A stretch of DNA of 51,526 nt from Aquipseudomonas alcaligenes MRY13-0052 (GCA_000474255.1 BATO01000041.1:1-51526); one strand, 5' to 3'; positions 18,960 to 27,916 are shown, counted from the first letter of the stretch. The notes: generated by a model from the sequence alone, not told the origin. Numbers and translations: made by a program.

Positions 18960-19247
18960 ATGCTGGAGCTGCGCCCTAGCTGTGAAGCCTGTTCCCGCCC
19001 CCTGCCGCCATCGAGCACCGATGCACGCATCTGCTCCTTCGAGTGCACCTTCTGCGCCGCCTGTGCCGAGCGCCTGGAGAACGTCTGCCCCAACTGCGGC
19101 GGCGGTTTCTACCCGCGCCCGGTGCGGCCGAAGGTATTGCTGAACCGCTACCCCGCCACCGGCGTGAGGGTGGAAAAACCGGTGGACAGCCGCGTCCACG
19201 CCGATTTCTGCAGCCTGTACCGGCACATGGAACCGCAACATCGCTGA
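18960..19247 (+). CDS. DUF1272 zinc-ribbon-like protein
   Basis: A 95-residue Cys-rich protein beginning MLELRPSCEAC. Cys pairs at 8/11, 25/29 and 32/35 and the CPNCGGGF motif at 43-50 match DUF1272 and look like one or two structural zinc sites. It is cytoplasmic by absence of a signal. The C-terminal half (about 60-95) is less conserved. Function unknown. GAGGAGA precedes the ATG. Divergent from the YdcH gene across 159 bp. Confidence 0.9.
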   Translation: MLELRPSCEACSRPLPPSSTDARICSFECTFCAACAERLENVCPNCGGGFYPRPVRPKVLLNRYPATGVRVEKPVDSRVHADFCSLYRHMEPQHR

Positions 19248-19310
19248 GATGGCAGGGTCAGAACACTCGGTTACACTTTCAGCCCATAACCAGACCCAGG
19301 GGAGCGGTAC

Positions 19311-19733
19311 ATGAGCCTATTGAACGAATTCAAAGCCTTCGCGGTGAAAGGCAACGTGGTCGACATGGCGGTGGGCATCATCGTCGGTGCGGCCTTCGGC
19401 AAGATCGTCTCGTCCTTCGTCGGCGACGTGGTCATGCCCCCCATCGGCCTGCTGATCGGCGGCGTCGACTTCACTGACCTGGCCATCACCCTCAAGGCCG
19501 CCCAGGGCGATATCCCGGCGGTGGTGCTGAGCTACGGCAAGTTCATCCAGACCGTGCTCGACTTCGTCATCGTCGCCTTCGCCATCTTCATGGGCGTGAA
19601 GGCCATCAACAAACTCAAGCGCGAAGAAGCCGTAGCCCCCTCCGCCCCGCCGGTCCCCACCCCGGAGGAAGTGCTGCTGACCGAAATCCGCGACCTGCTC
19701 AAATCGCAGCAGCAGGACAAGCAGCAACCCTGA
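19311..19733 (+). CDS. mscL: Large-conductance mechanosensitive channel
   Basis: A 140-residue channel that opens under membrane tension and releases solutes during hypo-osmotic shock. The N-terminal amphipathic helix is [22 protein letters not shown]1 is about 16-45 with the gating pattern [15 protein letters not shown], and TM2 is about 75-100. The cytoplasmic C-terminal bundle has [15 protein letters not shown] at about 119-133. The length is typical. GGGGAG lies ahead of the ATG and a hairpin terminator follows. Confidence 0.97.
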   Translation: MSLLNEFKAFAVKGNVVDMAVGIIVGAAFGKIVSSFVGDVVMPPIGLLIGGVDFTDLAITLKAAQGDIPAVVLSYGKFIQTVLDFVIVAFAIFMGVKAINKLKREEAVAPSAPPVPTPEEVLLTEIRDLLKSQQQDKQQP

Positions 19734-19749
19734 GCGGATTGCAGCGATG

Positions 19750-19780
19750 AAGAACGGCGCCCACGGGCGCCGTTCTTGTT
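19750..19780 (+). terminator. Terminator of mscL
   Basis: AGAACGGCGCC (19751-19761), loop CACG, GGCGCCGTTCT (19766-19776), then TGTTT. Seventeen bases past the mscL stop. The T-run is short but the stem is very strong. Confidence 0.85.
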
Positions 19781-19900
19781 TCATGCCCCCGTAGCCCAGG
19801 CTTCAGCCCGGGACCTCCGGCCACTCCGCTCCCCGCGCTGAAGCACGGGCTACCAACGGGGAACGCCCTTCGTAGGGCGGGTGAAACCCGCGAAGCTCAT

Positions 19901-19934
19901 ATGAAAACGGCGCCTCGCGGCGCCGTTTTCGTTT
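19901..19934 (-). terminator. Terminator of the TerC/CBS gene
   Basis: GAAAACGGCGCC (19903-19914), loop TCGC, GGCGCCGTTTTC (19919-19930), a perfect 12-bp stem just beyond the stop at 19940. The A/T ends of the stem give a U-rich 3' side on either strand, so it may be bidirectional. Confidence 0.8.
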
Positions 19935-19939
19935 CAGGC

Positions 19940-21502
19940 TCAGCCCGTCTCGTCGACCGGCCTCAGCAGCAGGCGGTTGACCCGGCGCTCGCGCACCTCG
20001 GTCACCTGCAGTTCCCAGCCTTCCACCTCGAGGCGGTCGCCCACCATGGGCAGGCGGTCCAGCAGGCTCATGGCCAGGCCCGCCAGGGTCTGGTAGTCGT
20101 CCGTGGGACGGGCGCGGAAGCCCAGGCGCTCACGCAACACAGCGAGGTTCACCGCACCGCTGACCTTGTAGCCCCCCGCGCTCGGCTCGATGTCCGGGCC
20201 TTCGCTCTCACTGGCGTCGGGCAACTGGCCGGCGATGGACTCGAGGATGTCGGTCATGGTCACCAGGCCCTCGAAGCCGCCGAACTCGTTGACCACGAAG
20301 GCGATGTGGGTGGAGGCCTCGCGCATCTGCTCCAGGGCCCCCAGCACCGACACGCTCTCGGGCAGGTTGACCGGCGCGCGCAGCAGGGATTCCAGGTCCG
20401 GCTCCTCGCCACGCAGCAGCTCCTTGAACAGCTCCTTCTTGTGCAGGTAGCCCAGGGGCTCGTCCACCGCGCCATCGCGGATCACCACCAGGCGCGAGTG
20501 GGGCGCCTGCAGCAGGGCCTGGTGGATCTGCTCGCGGGTCTCGCCCAGGTCGATGCGGTTGACCCGTGCGCGGTCGGTCATCACGGTGCGGATCGAACGC
20601 TCGGCCAGGTGCAGCACGCCGCTGATCATCACCCGCTCGCGGCGGTCGAACACCGCGGTGTCGCCCTCGCCGTCCTTGAGCATGTCGGCGATGTCGTCGC
20701 CCACCTCGCCAGCGTCCACGCCACGGCCGCCGAGCAGGCGCAGCACCGCGTGGGCGGTGCGCTCACGCAGGCCACGGCTGCCCTGCAGCTTGCGCTTGCG
20801 TCGCCAGCGCACCGTCTGGTTGGCCATCTCGATGAGGATCGAAAAACCGATGGCCGCATACAGGTAGCCCTTGGGAATATGGAAACCCAGGCCTTCGGCG
20901 GTGAGGCTGAAGCCGATCATCATCAGGAAGCCCAGGCACAGCATGATCACCGTGGGGTGGGCGTTGACGAAGGCGGTCAGCGGCTTGCTGGCGACGATCA
21001 TCAGGCCGATGGAGATGATCACGGCGATCATCATCACTTCCAGGTGCTCGACCATGCCGACGGCGGTGATAACCGCGTCCAGGGAGAACACCGCGTCGAG
21101 CACGACGATCTGCGCCACCACCGGCCAGAACATGGCGTAGGTGCGGCTGCCGCCCTGGTGGTGGGTATGGCCCTCGATGCGCTCGTGCAACTCCATGGTG
21201 GCCTTGAACAACAGGAACACACCGCCGAACAGCATGATCAGGTCACGGCCGGAGAAGGCCTGGCCGAACACCTCGAACAGCGGTTCGGTCAGGGTCACCA
21301 GCCAGGAGATACTGGCCAGCAGGCCCAGGCGCATGATCAACGCCAGCGACAGGCCGATCAGGCGTGCGCGGTCACGCTGCTCGGGGGGCAGCTTGTCAGC
21401 GAGGATGGCGATGAACACCAGGTTGTCGATGCCGAGGACGATCTCCAGCACGATCAGCGTCAGCAGGCCCAGCCAGGCGGTGGGGTCGGCTATCCATTCC
21501 AT
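19940..21502 (-). CDS. TerC-family membrane protein with CBS and CorC/HlyC domains
   Basis: A 520-residue protein of the YegH/YoaE type. The TerC membrane part covers residues 1-245 with seven to eight spans and the paired acidic motifs [11 protein letters not shown] (near 20) and [12 protein letters not shown] (near 132). A CBS pair follows at about 300-425 ([37 protein letters not shown]), then a CorC/HlyC transporter-associated domain at about 440-515. TerC proteins are linked to manganese export and metal loading of secreted proteins; the CBS part may sense nucleotide or ionic state. The leader of some 200 nt would suit a riboswitch, but I do not see the yybP-ykoY core. Confidence 0.9.
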   Translation of the reverse strand: MEWIADPTAWLGLLTLIVLEIVLGIDNLVFIAILADKLPPEQRDRARLIGLSLALIMRLGLLASISWLVTLTEPLFEVFGQAFSGRDLIMLFGGVFLLFKATMELHERIEGHTHHQGGSRTYAMFWPVVAQIVVLDAVFSLDAVITAVGMVEHLEVMMIAVIISIGLMIVASKPLTAFVNAHPTVIMLCLGFLMMIGFSLTAEGLGFHIPKGYLYAAIGFSILIEMANQTVRWRRKRKLQGSRGLRERTAHAVLRLLGGRGVDAGEVGDDIADMLKDGEGDTAVFDRRERVMISGVLHLAERSIRTVMTDRARVNRIDLGETREQIHQALLQAPHSRLVVIRDGAVDEPLGYLHKKELFKELLRGEEPDLESLLRAPVNLPESVSVLGALEQMREASTHIAFVVNEFGGFEGLVTMTDILESIAGQLPDASESEGPDIEPSAGGYKVSGAVNLAVLRERLGFRARPTDDYQTLAGLAMSLLDRLPMVGDRLEVEGWELQVTEVRERRVNRLLLRPVDETG

Positions 21503-21709
21503 GCTCAGGCACTCCCGGGCGAAAGACGGGCAGGCGCGAAGGCTGCATCGGCGCTAACGGGGCGCGGCAGGCGGTTCGGCATGCGGGAAGATCGCGCGGC
21601 ACGCTGCCACGCTCGGGTCTGGCGCGCGCTGGCGCCGGGGGAGGAAGGGGCCACGCCCGGGGTACTCGGGGGTGGTTTACAACTGTCGCTGTCCATTGGG
21701 TTCCGGATC

Positions 21710-21752
21710 AAAAAAACGGACGTGCATCCTAGGACATGAATGCACGCCGTTT
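21710..21752 (-). terminator. Terminator of the sulfite-reductase-like operon
   Basis: Read on the minus strand: AAACGG+CGTGCAT pairs with ATGCACG+CCGTTT (21740-21752 with 21714-21727, one bulged base, loop of 12), followed by seven T residues (21710-21716). It lies 37 bp beyond the DUF934 stop. The plus strand has no T-run after the stem. Confidence 0.88.
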
Positions 21753-21788
21753 AATCGGGGAATTTTTACTAATCGTGTACGACCTTGC

Positions 21789-22271
21789 TTAGCGCCGCCG
21801 GAACAGCGGCCGCGGCTCGATCACCGAACGCCCATAGAGCACGCTGACCCCGGCCAGCCCCTTGAGCGCGTCGACGACGGATTTGTCCTCACGCACGGCA
21901 AAGGCATCGAAGCCGCACTGGCGCATGTGCGAGAGCTGGTCGCGCAGCACATCGCCCACCGCGCGCAGCTCGCCGTGCCAGCCCAGGCGGCTGCGCAGCA
22001 GGTAGGCCTGGCTGTAGCCGCGGCCGTCGCGGAAGCTGGGGAAGTCCACGGCGATCAGCGGCAGCGCATCGGTCAGCAGCGGCCCCAGCGCCTCCACCTC
22101 GTCGTCCGGTTGCAGCAGCAGGCCGTCCCGGCCATCACGCTCGCGCCACAGGGCCAGCGGCAGGATCAGCCGCCCGTCGGGCAGCGCCTCGCCCGCCTCG
22201 CGCACCAGGGTCCAGGGGTCGTCCGCGATCAGTTGCGGTTCATCGTCGAGCAGGCGGATGAGGTTGTTCAT
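21789..22271 (-). CDS. DUF934 protein, partner of sulfite reductase
   Basis: A 160-residue protein of DUF934. The conserved C-terminal block RDGRGYSQAYLLRSRLGWHGELRAVGDVLRDQ is visible (split: RDGRGYSQAYLLR at about 82-94, LRAVGDVLRDQLSHMRQCGF at about 102-121). Members are almost always encoded after a cysI-type gene and are assumed to assist assimilatory sulfite reduction, without direct proof. The start overlaps the reductase stop by 4 bp (ATGA). A terminator follows. Confidence 0.92.
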   Translation of the reverse strand: MNNLIRLLDDEPQLIADDPWTLVREAGEALPDGRLILPLALWRERDGRDGLLLQPDDEVEALGPLLTDALPLIAVDFPSFRDGRGYSQAYLLRSRLGWHGELRAVGDVLRDQLSHMRQCGFDAFAVREDKSVVDALKGLAGVSVLYGRSVIEPRPLFRRR

Positions 22272-23938
22272 GCCGGCACCTGCTCACGCACGTAGACCCG
22301 TTCCTTGAAAGGCTCGATGCCGATGCGCCCGACGGTGTCGACGAAGCGCTCCTCCAGCTCGCGGTAATCCACATAGGTGGCGACGATGCGCTCGATCACC
22401 TCCGGGACTTCGGCGGCGCTGAACGAGGGGCCGATCACCTTGCCCAGCGCGGCGGCCATGCCCTGGGCGCCGCCGAGGGTGATCTGGTACCACTCGCTGC
22501 CGCCCTTATCCACACCGAGGATGCCGATGTTGCCGATGTGGTGGTGGCCGCAGGCGTTCATGCAGCCGGAGATGTTCAGGCTCAGCTCGCCCAGGTCGTG
22601 CAGGTAGTCGAGGTCTTCGAAACGCTGCTGGATGGCCTGGGCGATGGGGATCGACTTGGCGTTGGCCAGGGCGCAGTAGTCGCCGCCAGGGCAGGCGATG
22701 ATGTCGGTCAGCAGGCCGATGTTCGGCGTGGCCAGGCCAACGGCCACCGCCCGCGACCAGAGCGCGTGCAGGTCGCGCTTGCGCACATCGGGCAGCACCA
22801 GGTTCTGTTCATGGGCGATGCGTATCTCGCCGAAGCCGAACGCGTCCGCCCAATCGGCCACGGCCTCCATCTGCGCGGCGGTGACGTCACCCGGCGGCGC
22901 GTCGACCCCGGGCTTGGTGGAGAGCACCACGGCGGCATAGCCGGGCACCTTGTGCGGCTGCAGGTTGCGCAAGCACCAGCGGGCGAAGGCCGGGTCGCTG
23001 GCCAGTTGGCTGCCGAAATTCAGGTCGACGTCGTCGAGGGTTTCGTACACCGGCGCATCGAAGGCCGCGGCCACCCGCTGGTACTCATCGGCGGTGAGCT
23101 GGGCCGGGCCGTCGCGCAGGTGCTTCCACTCAGCCTCCACTTCGCGGGAGAAGGCCTCGATACCCAGCGCCTTGACCAGGATCTTGATCCGCGCCTTGTA
23201 CTTGTTGTCGCGCCGGCCGTGGCGGTTGTACACCCGCAGGATGGCCTCGACGTAGGACAGCAGGTGCTGCCAGGGCAGGCCGTCGCGGATCTGCAACCCG
23301 AGGATCGGCGTGCGCCCCAGGCCGCCCCCCACCAGCACCCGCAGGCACATCTCGCCCGCCGCGTCGCGGTACAGGTAGAGGCCGATGTCGTGCATCTGGA
23401 TGGCCGCGCGGTCTTCCCCGGAAGCGGAGATGGCGATCTTGAACTTGCGCGGCAGGAAGAGGAACTCGGGGTTGATGGTGGACCACTGGCGGAGGATTTC
23501 CGCCAGCGGGCGCGGATCCAGCAGCTCGTCGGCGGCCACCCCGGCGAAGGCTTCGGTGGTGATGTTGCGCACGCAGTTGCCGGAGGTCTGGATGGCGTGC
23601 ATCTCCACCTCCGCCAGGCGTTCGAGGATGTCCGGCACCTCGGCCAGCTCGATCCAGTTGAACTGGATGTTCTGCCGCGTGGTGAAGTGGCCGTAGCCGC
23701 GGTCGTGGTCGCGGGCGATGCCGGCCAGGGTGCGCAGCTGGCCCGACGCCAGGGTGCCGTAGGGGATGGCCACGCGCAGCATGTAGGCGTGCTTCTGCAT
23801 GTACAGGCCGTTCTGCAGGCGTAGCGGGAGGAACTCCTCCTCGCTCAGCTCATCGCTCATGCGCCGCGCCACCTGGTCGCGGAACTGCGCCACGCGCTCA
23901 CGCACGAGCGCGTGGTCGTAGTCGTCGTATCGATACAT
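22268..23938 (-). CDS. Nitrite/sulfite reductase, siroheme-[4Fe-4S] type
   Basis: A 556-residue hemoprotein of the NirA/CysI family that reduces sulfite to sulfide (or nitrite to ammonia) with six electrons. Two ferredoxin-like half domains and two siroheme half domains are seen: HFTTRQNIQFNW (near 90), MHAIQTSGNCVRN (near 115), VGGGLGRTP (near 217). The [4Fe-4S] ligands are CPGGDYC (C-X5-C) and SGCMNACGHH (C-X3-C) at about 420-470. In P. aeruginosa there are two such genes; the adjacent orphan ccoN makes this look like the PA4130 type rather than housekeeping cysI. That choice is inference, so I give no symbol. Confidence 0.9.
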   Translation of the reverse strand: MYRYDDYDHALVRERVAQFRDQVARRMSDELSEEEFLPLRLQNGLYMQKHAYMLRVAIPYGTLASGQLRTLAGIARDHDRGYGHFTTRQNIQFNWIELAEVPDILERLAEVEMHAIQTSGNCVRNITTEAFAGVAADELLDPRPLAEILRQWSTINPEFLFLPRKFKIAISASGEDRAAIQMHDIGLYLYRDAAGEMCLRVLVGGGLGRTPILGLQIRDGLPWQHLLSYVEAILRVYNRHGRRDNKYKARIKILVKALGIEAFSREVEAEWKHLRDGPAQLTADEYQRVAAAFDAPVYETLDDVDLNFGSQLASDPAFARWCLRNLQPHKVPGYAAVVLSTKPGVDAPPGDVTAAQMEAVADWADAFGFGEIRIAHEQNLVLPDVRKRDLHALWSRAVAVGLATPNIGLLTDIIACPGGDYCALANAKSIPIAQAIQQRFEDLDYLHDLGELSLNISGCMNACGHHHIGNIGILGVDKGGSEWYQITLGGAQGMAAALGKVIGPSFSAAEVPEVIERIVATYVDYRELEERFVDTVGRIGIEPFKERVYVREQVPA

Positions 23939-24229
23939 GCAAGGCTCCTCGGGTCAGGCATCCGCCCCTGCACCGGGGGCGGAACAACGAGGTGCAACTA
24001 TGGGCGGACCCGCGCAGCAGAAACAGCCGCAGATGCGCGATCTAAAACCGGATCAGATGAGCATCGCCTGGCGGCCTTGCTCCATCTGTCAGCCATCCGA
24101 TCGGCCCTGATCTGATACCCAAAAACCTCAATGATCTGAGCCTGTTTTGTTTTGGCTCGCCTTCCTAGAGTGACGACCCTGCCAGCCCCCGTACTGGCAC
24201 CCCCTTCCTTGCAATCGAAAGGTTTCGCC
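23939..24229. promoter_or_regulatory. Divergent promoter region with repeated ATCTGA motifs
   Basis: A 291-bp control region between the reductase (minus) and ccoN (plus). GATCTGA occurs as a direct repeat at 24109-24115 and 24133-24139 (24 bp start to start). Related forms are CATCTGTCA near 24083 and the inverse TCAGATG at 24053-24059. TAGAGT at 24166-24171 is a plausible -10 for ccoN. Direct repeats of this kind suit a MocR/GntR-type regulator. The related P. aeruginosa locus is, from memory, controlled by the MocR-type MpaR, whose gene is not present here. Confidence 0.45.
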
Positions 24230-25654
24230 ATGAGCACTGCAACACAGGAGCCCACCTACAACTACCGGGTGGTTCGTCAGTTCGCGATCATGACCGTCGT
24301 CTGGGGCGTGGTCGGCATGGGCCTGGGCGTGTTCATCGCCGCCCAACTGGTCTGGCCGCAGCTCAATCTCGACCTGCCCTGGACCAGCTTCGGCCGCCTG
24401 CGCCCGCTGCACACCAACCTGGTGATCTTCGCCTTCGGCGGCAGCGCGCTGTTCGCCACCAGCTACTACACCGTGCAGCGCACCTGCCAGGCGCGACTGT
24501 TCGGCGACGGCCTGGCGGCCTTCACCTTCTGGGGCTGGCAGGCGCTGATCGTCTGCCTGCTGGTCACCCTGCCCCAGGGCCTGACCACCACCAAGGAATA
24601 CGCCGAGGTGGAATTCACCGGCGCCGTGTGGATGGGCATCGTCTGGGTCGCCTACGCGGTGGTGTTCTTCGGCACGGTGATGAAGCGCAGCACCCCGCAC
24701 ATCTATGTGGGCAACTGGTTCTTCGGCGCCTTCATCCTGGTCACCACCATGCTCCACGTGGTCAACCACATGGCCATCCCGGTGAGCTGGTTCAAGTCCT
24801 ACCCGCTGTACAGCGGCGCCACCGATGCCATGGTGCAGTGGTGGTACGGGCACAACGCGGTGGGCTTCTTCCTCACCACCGGCTTCCTCGGGATGATGTA
24901 TTACTTCATCCCCAAACAGGCCGGGCGCCCGGTCTACTCCTACCGCCTGTCCATCGTTCACTTCTGGGCGCTGATCACCCTATACATCTGGGCCGGCCCG
25001 CACCACCTGCACTACACCGCCCTGCCGGACTGGGCCCAGAGCCTGGGCATGGCGATGTCGATCATCCTCCTGGCGCCCAGCTGGGGCGGCATGATCAACG
25101 GCATGATGACCCTCTCCGGTGCCTGGCATAAGTTGCGCGACGACCCGATCCTGCGCTTCCTCATCGTCTCGCTGGCCTTCTACGGCATGTCCACCTTCGA
25201 GGGGCCGATGATGGCGATCAAGACGGTCAACGCCCTCTCCCACTACACCGACTGGACCATCGGCCACGTGCACGCCGGCGCCCTCGGCTGGGTGGCGATG
25301 ATCACCTTCGGCTCGCTCTACCACCTGATCCCGAAGATCTTCGGTCGCGAGCGCATGTACAGCGTCGGCCTGATCAACACGCACTTCTGGCTGGCCACCA
25401 TCGGCACCGTGCTCTACATCGCCTCGATGTGGGTCAACGGCATCACCCAGGGCCTGATGTGGCGCGCCATCAACGACGACGGCACCCTCACCTACTCCTT
25501 CGTCGAATCCCTGGAGGCCAGCCACTCGGGCTTCCTGGTGCGCTTCATCGGCGGGGTGTTCTTCCTCAGCGGCATGCTGCTGATGGCCTACAACACCTGG
25601 CGCACCCTGAAGGCGCCCCAGGCCGAACGGCACGCGCTCGGCGCCACGGCCTGA
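24230..25654 (+). CDS. ccoN4: Orphan cbb3-type cytochrome c oxidase catalytic subunit (CcoN4-like)
   Basis: A 474-residue haem-copper oxidase subunit I of the cbb3 family with 12 or more membrane helices. Ligand motifs are intact: [10 protein letters not shown] (His61, low-spin haem), [10 protein letters not shown] (CuB His), GPHHLHY (two His) and [11 protein letters not shown] (both haems). No ccoO or ccoP is nearby, so it must join subunits made elsewhere. In P. aeruginosa the orphan CcoN4 (PA4133) exchanges into the Cco complexes and supports respiration with cyanide; its neighbours PA4129-PA4130 resemble the divergent genes here. The ATG at 24230 has AAAGG ahead. The symbol rests on context and is an inference. 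Confidence 0.85.
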   Translation: MSTATQEPTYNYRVVRQFAIMTVVWGVVGMGLGVFIAAQLVWPQLNLDLPWTSFGRLRPLHTNLVIFAFGGSALFATSYYTVQRTCQARLFGDGLAAFTFWGWQALIVCLLVTLPQGLTTTKEYAEVEFTGAVWMGIVWVAYAVVFFGTVMKRSTPHIYVGNWFFGAFILVTTMLHVVNHMAIPVSWFKSYPLYSGATDAMVQWWYGHNAVGFFLTTGFLGMMYYFIPKQAGRPVYSYRLSIVHFWALITLYIWAGPHHLHYTALPDWAQSLGMAMSIILLAPSWGGMINGMMTLSGAWHKLRDDPILRFLIVSLAFYGMSTFEGPMMAIKTVNALSHYTDWTIGHVHAGALGWVAMITFGSLYHLIPKIFGRERMYSVGLINTHFWLATIGTVLYIASMWVNGITQGLMWRAINDDGTLTYSFVESLEASHSGFLVRFIGGVFFLSGMLLMAYNTWRTLKAPQAERHALGATA

Positions 25655-25664
25655 GGAGACGGGC

Positions 25665-25910
25665 ATGGACACGGATACCTTCTACGGCCTGCTGTCCCTG
25701 GGCACCCTGGTGTTCTTCTACGTCGCCACCCAGTTCAGCCTGGGTGGCAAGAGCCAGCGGCAAATCGACGAAGCCACAATGCTGCCCTTCGCCGACGACG
25801 ACCCCGTGGCCCGGCGCATGGAACGCGCCACCGGGCGCAGCAGCACCGGCTGCAGCTGCCCCGGCCGTTGCGACGGCGGCTGTGCGAATCGAGGGGATGT
25901 GGAGATGTGA
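25665..25910 (+). CDS. CcoQ-like small membrane protein with Cys-rich tail
   Basis: An 81-residue protein 10 bp downstream of ccoN, with GAGGAG just before its ATG. One membrane span at about 7-25 (YGLLSLGTLVFFYVATQFS) is followed by QRQIDEATMLPFADDDP, which closely resembles the cytoplasmic tail of CcoQ (FDEAANLPFADD pattern). Beyond this comes a feature CcoQ lacks: CSCPGRCDGGC at about 63-73, five Cys in eleven residues, a candidate metal or redox site. It probably stabilises or matures the orphan CcoN complex. Similarity to P. aeruginosa PA4134 is expected from its position but was not checked. Confidence 0.78.
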   Translation: MDTDTFYGLLSLGTLVFFYVATQFSLGGKSQRQIDEATMLPFADDDPVARRMERATGRSSTGCSCPGRCDGGCANRGDVEM

Positions 25911-25935
25911 AGCCCGCGCCGAGCAAAAGCGCCGC

Positions 25936-26038
25936 CGTAGGATGGGTAGAGCGAAGCGAAACCCATCGATACGAAGTACGGCACGACTTAGGTGCCGGGC
26001 TGCCAGCATGGGTTTCGCACGGCTCTACCCATCCTACG
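25936..26038. repeat. Large inverted repeat (GTAGGATGGGTAGAGC family)
   Basis: Left arm 25936-25965 and right arm 26009-26038 are inverted copies: 17 bp (CGTAGGATGGGTAGAGC) plus 10 bp (GCGAAACCCA) match perfectly around a 3-bp mismatch, with a 43-bp spacer. Single half copies lie at about 4064-4095 and 51468-51506. The element fills the gap between the ccoQ-like gene and fpr, which converge, and may act as a bidirectional terminator. Confidence 0.75.
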
Positions 26039-26061
26039 AACGCTCGCTGGGCCAACGTCTT

Positions 26062-26838
26062 CTACCAATAATTCTCCACCGCCACCTGCCCGGGCTTGCG
26101 GGTCAGGGCCAGGTTCATGTCGCGGGCCTTCAGCACGGCGCGAGTGTCTTCGATCATCTGCGGGTTGCCGCAGAGCATCACCCGCGAATGCTCGGGGGTC
26201 AGCGCCAGGCCGGCGGCACGCTCCAGCTCACCGTTCTCGATCAGCGTGGTGATGCGCCCGTTCAGCGCACCCGGTACCTGCTCGCGGGTGACCACGGGGA
26301 TATAGGTCAGCTTGTCGGCGACGCCTTCCAGGTGCTCCAGCTCCTTGAGCCCGGCGATCAGCGGCTGGTAGGCCAGCTCGCTTTCGTGCCGTGCGCTGTA
26401 CACCAGCAGGATGCGCTCGAAGCGCTGCCACACCTCCAGGTCCTGGAGGATCGAGAGGAAGGGCGCGACACCGGTGCCGGTGGCCAGCAGCCAGAGGTCA
26501 CGGCCGTCGATGAAGCGGTCGAGGGTGAGGAAGCCGAAGGCCTGCTTGTCGATCAGCAGGGTGTCGCCCTCGGCGAGGCGGCTCAGCTCGCTGGTGAACT
26601 CGCCGCCGGGCACCACGATGGAGAAGAACTCCAGGTGCTCGTCATGGGGCGCAGATACCATGGAATAGGCGCGCCACACGGTGCTGCCATCGGCCTTGGT
26701 CACGCCCAAGCGGGCGAACTGGCCGGCGCGGAAGCGGAAGCCGGGGTCACGGGTGGTGCGCAGGGTGAACAGGCTCGGCGTCAGGGTCTGGACGTCGAGC
26801 AGGGTCTGGCGGGTAAACTTCTCTTCGCTGGCGCTCAT
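26062..26838 (-). CDS. fpr: Ferredoxin/flavodoxin-NADP+ reductase
   Basis: A 258-residue FAD enzyme that exchanges electrons between NADPH and ferredoxin or flavodoxin. The FAD-binding motif is RAYSMVSAP (near 57) and the NADP-binding motif is LLATGTGVAPFLS (near 116). Later landmarks are VYSARHESELAY and MLCGNPQMI. The C terminus ends VAVENYW. Length and motifs match bacterial class-I FPRs, and position next to a TRAP-binding protein and rlmG matches P. aeruginosa PA4615 (FprB, from memory). Role probably in oxidative stress or Fe-S/biosynthetic electron supply. GGAG lies ahead of the ATG at 26838. Confidence 0.93.
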   Translation of the reverse strand: MSASEEKFTRQTLLDVQTLTPSLFTLRTTRDPGFRFRAGQFARLGVTKADGSTVWRAYSMVSAPHDEHLEFFSIVVPGGEFTSELSRLAEGDTLLIDKQAFGFLTLDRFIDGRDLWLLATGTGVAPFLSILQDLEVWQRFERILLVYSARHESELAYQPLIAGLKELEHLEGVADKLTYIPVVTREQVPGALNGRITTLIENGELERAAGLALTPEHSRVMLCGNPQMIEDTRAVLKARDMNLALTRKPGQVAVENYW

Positions 26839-26923
26839 TGCGGGCTCCTTGTCGCTGGAACCCTGCCAGTGTCCCGCAAAGCGCGCGCGGGAAACACCCG
26901 CGCGCGTTGTGGCTATAGACCGA

Positions 26924-27916
26924 TCAGCGCTTGCGGTTGACGGTCTGGGCGGCGCGCAGCACGTCGGCGCCGATCTCCGCTTCGTAGGTTTTCCACAGCG
27001 GCATCAGGGCCTGGCGCCAGGCATCGCGCTCCTCGGGGGTGAGGGTGACGACCTTGGTCTTGCCGGCGGCGATGACGCGCTCGCGGTCCTTCAGGTTCAT
27101 CGCCTCGGCATCCTTGTTCACCGCGAAGGTGACTTCCTCGATGATGGCTTCCAGCTCGGTGCGGGTCTCGTAGGGAATGCTGATCCAGAACTTGTGGCTG
27201 GTGATCAGCATGTAGTTCAGCGAGCCATGGTTGGTTTCCATGATGAACGGCTGAACGGTGTCGACCTTCTGGCTGGCGATGTTCGACCAGGGGCCTTCGG
27301 TGCCCTGGATGGTGCCCGCCTGCAGGGCCTTGAAGGCATCGGCGAAGGGCATTTTCACGGTCTTGGCGCCGAGCAGGCCGAACTGTGCGTCGAGCACGGA
27401 GGACGGCTGGATACGGAAGGCCAGGCCCTTGGCGTCTTCAGGCTTGCGCAGCTCGCGGTTGGAGGTCAGCACCTTCATGCCGTTGTTCCAGTAGCCCAGG
27501 CCATAGATGCCCTGCTTGGACATGGAGCGCAGCAGCTCACGGCTCTTGTCACGCTTCTGGAAGCGCTTAACGGCTTCGAGGTCGTCAAACAGGAAGGGCA
27601 GGTCGAACACCTGCAGCTGCTTGGTATAGGCCTCGAACTTGGACAGCGAGGGCGCCAGCATCTGCACCTCGCCCTTCTGCAGCGCCTGGATCTCGTCGGC
27701 GTCGCCGTACAGGCTGGAGTTCGGGAAGACCTCGACCTTCACCTTGCCGGGCAGGCGCTCCTCCACCAGCTTCTTGAACAGCAGCGCGCCCTTGCCCTTG
27801 GGCGTGTCCTCGGCCACCACGTGGGAGAACTTGATGAGGATCGGCTCCTCGGCCAGTGCGGAGCTGGAAAGGACCATGAGCGAAGCGAAGAGCGCCCCGA
27901 ACAGAGACTTGTACAT
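26924..27916 (-). CDS. TRAP transporter solute-binding protein, DctP family
   Basis: A 330-residue periplasmic binding protein of the TRAP type, which captures C4-dicarboxylates or related organic acids. Signal peptide 1-22 (ending SSALA). Family landmarks are IKFSHVVAEDTPKGKGA near residue 28, VFPNSSLYGDADEIQALQKG near 62 and LAFRIQPSSVLDAQF near 165, whose Arg should bind the substrate carboxylate. The membrane partners DctQ and DctM are absent on both sides, so this is an orphan that must serve a transporter or sensor encoded elsewhere. Upstream DNA shows no properly spaced sigma-54 site. Confidence 0.92.
   Translation of the reverse strand: MYKSLFGALFASLMVLSSSALAEEPILIKFSHVVAEDTPKGKGALLFKKLVEERLPGKVKVEVFPNSSLYGDADEIQALQKGEVQMLAPSLSKFEAYTKQLQVFDLPFLFDDLEAVKRFQKRDKSRELLRSMSKQGIYGLGYWNNGMKVLTSNRELRKPEDAKGLAFRIQPSSVLDAQFGLLGAKTVKMPFADAFKALQAGTIQGTEGPWSNIASQKVDTVQPFIMETNHGSLNYMLITSHKFWISIPYETRTELEAIIEEVTFAVNKDAEAMNLKDRERVIAAGKTKVVTLTPEERDAWRQALMPLWKTYEAEIGADVLRAAQTVNRKR

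Noticed and set aside
18801-19241. N-terminal extension of the YdcH-family protein
   Set aside because: Runs antisense through the DUF1272 gene, and the start at 18800 has a strong ribosome site.
21503-21700. yybP-ykoY (manganese) riboswitch upstream of the TerC gene
   Set aside because: TerC genes often carry it and the leader is long enough, but I could not find the conserved GGGGAGUAG core on the minus strand.
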